Origin: Podospora pseudocomata
Taxonomy: Eukaryota > Ascomycota > Sordariomycetes > Sordariales > Podosporaceae
Assembly: GCF_035222375.1 (NCBI RefSeq)
Contig: NC_085890.1
Location: 3,410,001-3,474,000 of the forward strand
DNA length: 64,000 bases
Direction: 5' to 3'
Numbering within the stretch: the first letter of the stretch is position 1; every line of letters begins with the position of its first letter. The notes under the pieces are model-generated. The model saw nothing but the letters and a program-made list of their open reading frames with translations, searched no databases and had not been told where the DNA came from. Below are positions 55,676 to 64,000 of the stretch, one piece after another. Made by a program: the position numbers and the translations under genes.

Positions 55676-57500
55676 TCAAATAATTTCGCTCGCCTTCTTC
55701 TCAATATGCGGCTCCGACCCATCATCGCTAGTACAGTAACTCTTCTTGGAGCTTTCCTTGAAAACAGGCACATCAGGAATCTCCTCCTGATCCCTTCGCC
55801 CCTTCAACTCCACCGGCTCATCCTCATCCAGCTTCTCCTCCGAGATCATCTTTGGGTTGAACGCCAGTGCTCCCTTGGGGACAAATGTCGCCGCGAACAC
55901 CAAGACACTGATGATTGTCATCTGCATACCAGCAGTGAACATCAGCCCCTCACGAATGTTACCCCCGTCTGTCCCTCCGGACTCATTGTACACTCGATCT
56001 AGATACCGCCCAAGCAAGGTGCCCGAGATGGCGTATGTGACGATATAGAATGAGTACAAGAACGCCATGACGGCGCCGAGGGCTGAGACGTTCTTGTTCT
56101 TGGACTCTAGACGAGAGAGGGACGCCTGGATATACGCAGCAAGCGACACATCACCAGCTGCCCAGCCAAACGAGATGGGGGCAAACGTCGCCGCCACGAT
56201 CCATGCCTGCCCAACATCATCGACCGGTGGCCTCCAGAACGGGATGTACCAGACGATCAACAACATGATGGCGTCCAATCGAAGCCATGGCATGGGTGTC
56301 TGGATGTTATTCGTAAGGAGCAACACAGCCAACGCACCCAACAGTTCACCCAAGTTGGAACCGCCGACCATAATCTGCGACCAGGCCGAGTGCCCGAGAT
56401 AGCGTCTAGCAACCTGGGGTGCGATGCCGTTCTCGAGATATCGATGTGCGTAAAGAGCGACGGCATAGCCTGGGACCAACCAGATGAACTTCCGCGAGGT
56501 GAAGAGGATTCTGCCGCCGACCCAGATAGACTCGCCGAACAGAAACAGTCCACGGAATGCCGCCTTCCAGTAGGCCGGCTTCTCGTGTTGGTGGAGGGTC
56601 GACTTTCGCCGCTTGAAATCCAGCTCACTGATGAAGAACCAAATGGTGGCGCAAAATGTGAAGCAGACGGGTGTGACAATGAATGCCTTGTTGTTGCCGA
56701 GTTGAGGGATAATGACCAGTGCTGTGATAAAGGCACCTGCTGTACCTGTGATTTCGTAGAAGATGTGGACCTGAAGAGGTTTCAGCTTTTGTGTCCAAAC
56801 AGAGATGGTAGGAGAGGCTAACAATGGAGTCCATCTTTCTCAGCTTTTGCACATGGCCGCCGACGATATCTCTTGGGATGACTCTTCGGATCAGTTCCAC
56901 CATGCCATAGGCAATACCACTGATACAGTAGACTGGGATCATGGCATCGGTGTTGTAGCTAGCCATTGTCAGTGTGGGCTAGGTCACCGTTGGAAGTCAT
57001 GTCAAAACTCACTCCCCGTAGTATGACCAGTCATTTTTAGGGTGGTTCTCTCGGTCTGGACATCCTCTAGTCAGTCAACTGTGCTGATTCACGATCTGGA
57101 AAACAGAGCACTCACAAGCAGCCGGCATAAAAGTTCCACCCGTCGCAGCGTCGATGATGAGGAGCAACGCCGAGCAAAGTCCAAACACTAACACAGCGCA
57201 GGCAAGGACATTCTTGGTCGGGTATCTCTTCACCAATGGACCGATGAGAATGCTACCAATACATTGGCAAGCCTGATTCAACCCCGTCAGAAGACCGACA
57301 CGCTCGAAGGTTCGGCTTGGCCGTCCACTCTGTATTGATTCGTAGTCGTATCGATTGGTGGCCAACGCCACTACTGAACCGTTGAAGGCCTCGAGCCCGA
57401 ACTTGTAGATCATAATGCCGGCAATGTAGATGGCGATGTTGCGGCGTTCTTGTGGGGTGAAGGCCCGGAGACCATCTTTGAGATCGGCAACATAGCCCAT
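55676..57500 (-). CDS. Major facilitator superfamily transporter
   Basis: Four exons (57500-57116, 57055-57013, 56958-56823, 56770-55676) give 552 residues starting MGYVADLKDGLRAFTPQERR. Many hydrophobic helices are visible: 'NIAIYIAGIMIYKFGLEAFN', 'VGLLTGLNQACQCIGSILIG' followed by PLVKRYPTKN (loop 2-3-like), 'LACAVLVFGLCSALLLII', 'ITGTAGAFITALVIIPQLGN', 'AFIVTPVCFTFCATIWFFIS' and several in the C-terminal half ('SNLGELLGALAVLLLTNNIQ', 'MTIISVLVFAATFVP'). A hydrophilic C-terminal tail follows. This is the 12-helix MFS plan; the exact subfamily and substrate are unknown. Exon 2 is only 43 nt, but all phases fit. Confidence 0.88.
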
Positions 57501-58860
57501 GATGGCGATATCTGCCGCCGTGCAGCCACTGTCAAAAACAAGAGGATGATTAAAGAGAACAAAGATTTAGTCCATGCAAGGCATGGAACGGGGAAGGGTG
57601 CCTCCACGTGGTTATAGTCCAGGATTGGGGGGCAAGAGCAACTTATTTTGCTGCGTGGGGATGCAACCACCCCCAAATCCGATGCCGCAAGCACCCGAGG
57701 GGGCGGGCCCCGGCCCCTGGGCTAAACGAAGGGAAGGTAGAGATCGATAGTGGCTCATTTTGTGAGCCTCAAGGGTGCCTGATGCAGGAGCGAGCAGGGG
57801 TAGAAAGTCAAGTTACCTTCATGTTTCCACCTCAAAATACCATGTCGTACGTCGTGCGATGATATGCTGACACTCCAGCCGCAGTCCTACATCTTGTCAT
57901 GACGGCAGAGCAGAGGAGGTGGTTGTGCAGCTGTGTCTGCAGGACGACAGCAGTCTCACACCGACAGAGAGTGTCTCAAATATCAGGATGCCCCAGGTAT
58001 GTCTGAACAGAATGTGTACCATCCGGGACCGACAGGGTGGTCTGGCATGATGTCTCTGATCCGCTATGATCGCCGTCGCTGCGTCGCAGTCCAGGTTTGC
58101 GGTGATTTTGTTGGTGTGTGGCGTGGCGGGCAGGAGGTGAAAAGGGTGGAGGTCGCATCCCGACCCCAATCATCAATGACATGAAGAAAGAGGGTCGCAG
58201 TTTGTCAGCGCGTGTGTGGTGTGGATTAATGCCGTGTTTGAAGTGGATGGTCGACGTTGATTTAGAGCCAGACGGTCCAACACGTGGTCTTGGCATCGAT
58301 GTCGGCCAAGACCACCTCTCATCTCGACACGACCAAAAGAAGAAGCAACGCGCATGGTCTTGTGCAACACCGCGCCAGACCCCGACGTTATAGCGAAGGG
58401 TCCACTTTGGTTCTGGTCGAGATAGCAAAAAAAAGCCTGGTTGCGGACCGGGGCGCACAACCACCACCAGAGAGCCGTGGGCCGTTGCGCCTTGCTCATT
58501 CGTCATACAAACATCGCCCACGTCTGCCCCACGCGTGTGATGGTAAGTGTGATATTACCCTAATCCGTCCCTCGGAAGTCGTTGTCGGCCGATACTTACA
58601 TGGAATAGCGCGTGCCGACTTGCTTTTGTTGTCCTCGACGCCCTCATGTCGGGACCATCATGAGCCCTGTTGCATTGCACAGGTGTTCCTTCTTCTGTCT
58701 CAGCCAGGTCCCCATTGTCTTGAGCCTCTGAAAGCCGGCTCCCCCACGCTTCCCTTCCCTTGGGACTTCAACTGTCACGAAACTCCAACTTTGCCTCAAA
58801 TTTGTTTGACATACAATCTTCTCCCGTTGGTTATCACTTTCTCTCCGTGGGCTGGATACC
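57501..58860. promoter_or_regulatory. Divergent intergenic region, 1.36 kb
   Basis: Separates the outward-pointing MFS and SH3 genes. Open frames on both strands here are short and unlike proteins. C/T-rich DNA just before 58861 looks like a 5' UTR. Confidence 0.45.
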
Positions 58861-61128
58861 ATGACCGCCGATGCTGAGGAGCTCTTGATCCGGCCATTCC
58901 GGGATGTCGTTGCAGTCGGGACTGCCGCAGTGACCAATGCCGCTTCTCTCGGTCCACACCGTGCTGACGATGCCGATCGCATGTCAAGGGCCGCACAGGC
59001 CCTTGTTCGAGAGGGGGAACGAGCACTTAAGAAGCTGCAGCCAGTCTGGGACGACCAGGTACAAAAGCTGGGGGATATCTTCAAGAGAATGATTACACAA
59101 CAAGGTATCGTGCGGCCGCTGCTCAACACATCTACTTCTCGCTGTACCATCCAGAAGCTCATCTCAGCCCTTATCTAGCTTCTATCGAGAAACGACGTTT
59201 GATCCTAGAGGAGCTCCTCTGGGACTTTGACGATGTCACCCATCCGGATGAGTTTGATATTGAGCGGTACTCAGCTCTTCAAACTGCTACCAAAGCCCTC
59301 GCCCTAGACATTGTCGAAACTGCCAAAAGGCTGAAGCCCATCATGGAAACTGCACCAGAGATACCAGAAGGGGGATTCCCACCATTACCACCGCTTCCTA
59401 CCCACCGCTCCCGACCCTGCTCTACTTTTTCTTCTCGACCAAGGGCTCATTCAAAACAGGAGGCAAACAGCAGCTGTGGTGGACGACATGGCGCCGAGCT
59501 AACACCACCGGATTCTCCCAACTGTGCCACCCCAATAGCCCAGTTTCAGGAATTCAACATCGATTCCTCTGTCAAACGCGCCAGTCTCACATCTGACTCC
59601 TTTCCTAGTCCTAGCACTGTTCGAACAGCACCTTCTCTTCTTTCCAAGAGCAGCAGTCTGACATCTTCATCCGCCCTCTTAGCCACGCCTGAGTCCGCGT
59701 TCAACCAGCCCGAAGCAACACCAAACAAAGTGAACTTCCACGAAGCTGTCATGACGCTCCTTCCACCAGCAGCGTTGGGCACCGGTGATGAGGACGACCT
59801 CGAAACCAGTTCTACGACCAGCAAGAGAAGACAAGGGAGCGTCCTGACTGAACACCGAAAGTCCAGCCGGGCTAACCCTCGTTCTGAAGATTGCAATATC
59901 GGCTCTGACAGCACATATCACAAGCTAAAGGGACTTTGCAAAGGAGCAGTAAGATTTCGGAAGGACGGCCATTGGGGCAGCATCAAGATGACAACGGAAT
60001 ATGGCGGTGGCGGCGGTGGAGCGGGTGATATGATGAGAGCGTCTGATGCTATCGTGCCACTACAATACGAGGTGACCAAGGTGGCGGGATGTGCTGAGTG
60101 CGGGTATGCACACGATCTGGAGGCGGTTGAGTTGGACAAGAGCCGGAAGCGTGAGTACTTTCGTGACCCCTGAGCCCCTGAACATCGTACAAGACCGAGG
60201 AATCTGGTCGCTAACCATTATTCTTGACACACAATAGCTGAGGGAATCATCATCTCTGAATCCGGACCTCGATATCGATTACGACTCCTCTTCAAATCGC
60301 ACCTCGGCAAGGGCGCCTCAGGTGGAAGCGCAGACGATTACTATGCTTGTCTCTGGTGCGTCAGCGCAGCTGTTACAGTCCGGGAAAGCGATGCAACAGT
60401 CTTTCGGTCAGCGGATGACCTCCTGCAGCATCTCTCCCGACACCCACAACCATTACCACAGATACCTGGCGTGGCAGTTTGCTATGGACCAAATCCAGGA
60501 CAAGCGGAGTTCGACCTTCACTTGCCCGACGGCTCCGTCCCAGTGCCCATGCCGGACAACGTCACCAGGTTAGCAACAGCAATCGCAACCAAAGACCACT
60601 TCCGACGTCATGGGCGGGGGAAGTTGGAGAAGCCGCCGAAGTACGATGGAGAAATGCTCGAGTTTATGGAAGGGGCGAGGATCATGGGGGTGATGTTTCC
60701 TGAGAAGTGGGAGGGGAAGTGGTGTCTAGGGAGACACGATGGGATGTTTGGGGCTTTCCCGTCCAAGGTTATTGAGCTTCGAGCGCCACAAGAAAGTGAG
60801 GTTCCAGTGGGCGGGGAGAGCGGCATGAGTGTCTCTACACGGTGGAAATGGACACCTCCCAAGTCCGGGGGTGTGCCTTGGGTAGCGTTTGGGAAGGGGG
60901 AGGTGATCACGAATGTTCAATGTAAGTTGAAAGGGTCCATCGGCTTTGAGACATTTCGCTAATGCTTCGACAGGTCTCTATGCGGATTACTGGTGCTGGT
61001 ATGGGACAAATAGTAAGGGGAAGACAGGGGTGTTTCCGCAGTCCCATGTCGACTTGCAGACTCTGAAAGCGCAAGAGTCAGCTGCGCCAAGACGTCCAAG
61101 CAGAGGGTTGAGTTTGTTTGGGAGGTAG
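58861..61128 (+). CDS. Fungal adaptor-like protein with two C-terminal SH3-type domains
   Basis: Four exons (58861-59104, 59179-60150, 60238-60921, 60974-61128) give 684 residues. The N-terminal helical part (MTADAEELLIRPFRDVVAVG to about residue 145) is followed by a Ser/Pro-rich linker. A block comes next with 'YHKLKGLCKGAVRFRKDGHW', a 'CAECGYAHDLEAVEL' mini-motif, and a conserved region 'YYACLWCVSAAVTVRESDAT', 'FRSADDLLQHLSRHPQPLPQ' and 'GVAVCYGPNPGQAEFDLHLP'. Two SH3-like repeats end the protein: 'GARIMGVMFPEKWEGKWCLG' with 'MFGAFPSKVIEL', and 'WVAFGKGEVITNVQCLYADY' with 'KTGVFPQSHVDL'. SH3 modules bind proline-rich ligands. A cytoskeletal or signalling adaptor role is inferred; I know no characterised orthologue. 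Confidence 0.87.
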
Positions 61129-61200
61129 GAGATCTCTTCTAGGCGGCAGTCTGTCCTACAATTGACACTGTTACTATTCCCTCATCACCGCATTCGGTAT

Positions 61201-63860
61201 TCAGGGTTCAGTCCCAGGATCGCCGACCAGCATGGCTGTCTCCATGGTAATTTGCCCCAAAAGCTTTTCAAGACTTCGAAGAGCATCTCGAACCTTCCCG
61301 TGCTTTTCCCTCTCCACCGGGGACAATGCTTCCTCGTCCTCGCCCTCCAGGAGTTCTATTTGCAACATGGTAAAAACATGCTGAGCGCCAAGAGGCTGGC
61401 CATCAGCACACGCATACGCAACTGCCGTTCTGAGAGTATTTTTGATAGCCCGGCCCTAGACAGCACACACCAAGCAAAGAGCGGTCATATACCGGCATCA
61501 GTTCGACGCACATTCATATTCAGCTGGCCAAGAATCTGGTAAAACTCTTCGGTCCACGATCCATCCACCGTCAGATGCTTGTTCACCCTAATGAGCTTTT
61601 TCCAAATTGCTGCTTGTGCCTCCTCGGTAAGTGGCGGGTATGAAATGGTGACATGGATTCGGCTTTTGAAGGCCTCGTCAAAATCTTGCTTTCGGTTGGT
61701 TGTTAGAAATAAGGTGCCTTAACAGTACTCGAGTTTTCTGAGGAAGGCTGGGATGGGTTAGTATTATCAGTCGTGGAGTTAGGCATAGAGTAGACAAGGA
61801 GATGTTGATACGTACCAACAACGACTGCATTGCGATCCGTTTCGGCCGAACTTCGCTTGCACAAAAGAACATCGGCCTCGTCCAGAAGGGTTACTGCGTT
61901 TCATCGTTTTGAGTCTTTGAATATCACGTCGAGGCACCTTTCAACCTCGGAGACGTTGGTGCTTAGTTCTCCTGCTGAGATGTGGTAGAGAGGACGCTTT
62001 AGATAGTCTGCAACGCTTTCTATTTGCGGATGGTGCATGTTAGTGCCAATCATTCTTAACTCTTATGGCAGGGATACGGGTCAATTACCAGCTGTTAATG
62101 TCTCCCCCAGTCCCGGCCCTCTGCGTGATATCTCAGTCAATAAATCGAATCCGGTGACAGGAAGCGGCAGACTTACCCGTGAAGTAGAAAGATCAGCCCC
62201 TGCCCCTTCCAGAAATCAAGTCATCGAATGTGCTTTTCTGCCCAGACGTCAGGCCTTTAACCAAGCCGTGCACAAGGTTCTTGGCTGTCCTGCTGAGCTG
62301 CAGAGACGAATATGCGTCTGTATTCCAGGTTAAATCCTGAAGGTCATCTGCTTTGATCCAATGCCAAACTTTGGTGCTCAGTCCGAATGCTGGGATAAGG
62401 GCGGGGAATAGAAGCTCAAATTCCTGGTTGATTACGCTCAGTGTGGCCTCGACGAGCTGTGCCAGTTAATTAAGATTCTGAGGAACAGAGTCAGATAATT
62501 TGTCTGTTGAGCCGCCCTCCTCTGCCGCATCGTTTGGATCCAAAGGCCGAAAGTCTAAGAGTTCGCCCACGCCACTCTCAGACTGGCAAGTTCTTTCCTC
62601 TTCACATGCATCGCAGCTGGGATCTCGACAGGATTCGGTTCTGTCTTTCAGGTTGGAAGGCATGGCCATTCCTCGCGCCATTGCCCGTTTAGCATGGCCT
62701 CGACTACAAGCTGGACCGTTGTCTCGTAAATCGACTAGCTTAGAGGATTTGTTATCAGAGACATCATCCCAGGTCTTGAAGTCTACCATGACCCTCTCGT
62801 CAAGCTATCCCGAGATTCATTGTCAGTCTTTGGACTCGCCATGATTGTGAAATACTCAGTGAAGACATGGGGAGACTGGTGTGCTGACATACCTCATAAG
62901 AGTCGTACAAAGCGTAGCCGTCTTGGATAGTCAAGTCCTTGCCTACCCACCCAATAGCTTCGTACTTTTGCGTCATGAATGAGTTTAATCCATCGCCGAG
63001 CACTCGACGTAGCCTCGCGGCCCGATCCTTCAGCTTGCTTTCGAGCTTTTGGCGGTCTTTATAGTATTTCAGAGGTATTATCGGCAACTCGGAGATGGTC
63101 TTCAATGTCCATCCAACCGGGCATATTGTCGACCTTTTCTCGATCATTCCTGGAATATTGCCGTCGGTCCCAATGCAGAGACCGTGTAGCACCCAATAAA
63201 CCCCATCACGGTGGTCGCCCTCTTGAACCATGCCTCGCACAATCCAGCATTCCTGGATATCCTTTTGGTTCAGGACAGCGATGCTGTTAGCGAAAATATT
63301 ATCCAGAGCATGTCTGCTGCCACCCTACCTACACTGCAGAACCTGTCGTGATCTTGCACAATGCTTTTCAACAGACCATTGGTGTCGATGAAGTGACGAA
63401 GAAGCTTCGCAACCTCGCACACTTCGAGGTCCACATCATCGTTGTTGTCCTCTGCCAGGGCTTGGATTTCGTCGCGGTAGAAGAACAGCTCGGCGAAAGG
63501 GGACGGGATTTTCATGGGGAAGGCGTGGAGTTTGGTCGCTTCGTAAAAGTTCTTTGCGATGACCTTTTCCAGCATCTAGCAAAAAGGCCGTGATCGAATC
63601 TCTAACTCTGAGCTCATCATTGCGAGTAAGTTTCCATCCCGGATAATGGTACGACGCAGGACCAGTGTGTGGTTCTCATGCTTTTGCTCAGAAACCTTCA
63701 GAGGCTTTCGTTTCTTCTCACGATAGCGATCGATGGGGACGATCTGGGTGGTGAAACCGCCATCTGTGTCTGCTTCTCGGCCCTCGGTGATATCCATGAG
63801 CCCCATGATTCTTTCCGAGTCATTGTGGTGGTCGGGTGGCTCAAAACGACTCTGTTTGGC
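61201..63860 (-). pseudogene. Decayed AAA-ATPase gene
   Basis: Minus-strand fragments follow the order of a common fungal AAA-ATPase family: 'RKPLKVSEQKHENHTLVLRR', 'KVIAKNFYEATKLHAFPMKI', 'EVAKLLRHFIDTNGLLKSIV', 'LPIIPLKYYKDRQKLESKLK', 'TWNTDAYSSLQLSRTAKNLV', 'RPLYHISAGELSTNVSEVER', 'LLDEADVLLCKRSSAETDRN' (Walker B), 'GTLFLTTNRKQDFDEAFKSR' and 'RTAVAYACADGQPLGAQHVF'. The frame is broken at least four times. There are in-frame stops after RSRPFC, after IFKDSKR (where relatives have Trp) and after FLRKLEYC (where Gln or Glu is expected), and a one-base loss just before the Walker A exon. The Walker A motif reads GPGLGET, with the essential Lys replaced by Glu. The 5' end is unresolved and may pass the window edge. 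Confidence 0.85.
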
Positions 63861-64000
63861 AATCAGTATGTGTTGGGTATTTTAACAACCGACCATCTGT
63901 TGTAGGAAAGACCTCTGGGTTCTGAGTTGGAACACAAAGCCATGCGAAATCGGCAGAGTAAAAAGATGCTGGCATAATGAAAAATTGACAATTTACAGTT

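Overview
The window is nuclear DNA of a filamentous ascomycete. The best fit is Sordariomycetes, probably Sordariales. Introns are short and spliceosomal, with GTRNGT donors and CTAAC/CTRAC-type branch sites, and GC-rich genes alternate strands. The gene set is typical of that group: Nuf2, a PPG1 phosphatase, an AP-3 beta adaptin, a HeLo-like/pseudokinase protein, a fungal SLATT protein, GH45 and WSC secreted proteins. Species cannot be fixed by reading alone. I assembled exons by hand from splice signals, reading frame and family conservation. I support 25 protein-coding genes, one intron-containing tRNA and one decayed gene.

Region 0-19 kb is mostly housekeeping: Rho GDI (with a possible second promoter and first exon inside its long intron 1), a PPG1-type phosphatase, a zinc-knuckle/proline-rich/RS-like protein, a HeLo-like plus pseudokinase protein (a candidate fungal counterpart of MLKL-type cell-death executors), AP-3 beta, an unknown protein sharing its promoter, and kinetochore Nuf2. 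Next comes a gene-poor 4.5 kb, then a large disordered protein at 23.4-25.9 kb.

Region 26-40 kb: tRNA-Pro(AGG) with an intron, a mitochondrial-type thioredoxin, a secreted WSC-domain protein, a secreted type-B carboxylesterase, the DNA-adenylate hydrolase Hnt3 (aprataxin), a charged hypothetical protein, a GH45 endoglucanase whose frame breaks in a G-homopolymer-rich segment, and an NmrA-like reductase.

Region 40-64 kb is more accessory. A coiled-coil protein and an atypical Hsp70-like ATPase diverge from one 519 bp promoter region. They are followed by a 3-hydroxyacyl-CoA dehydrogenase, a GFA-type protein, a SLATT two-helix membrane protein, a thioesterase-like protein, two convergent paralogues for 8-cysteine secreted proteins, an MFS transporter, a double-SH3 protein, and a multiply broken AAA-ATPase at the right edge.

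Functional links are limited because fungal genes here are mostly independent. Three neighbours of possible defence or allorecognition interest are the HeLo-like pseudokinase, the Hsp70-like/coiled-coil pair and the SLATT protein. They do not form one contiguous cluster, so any joint role is inference.
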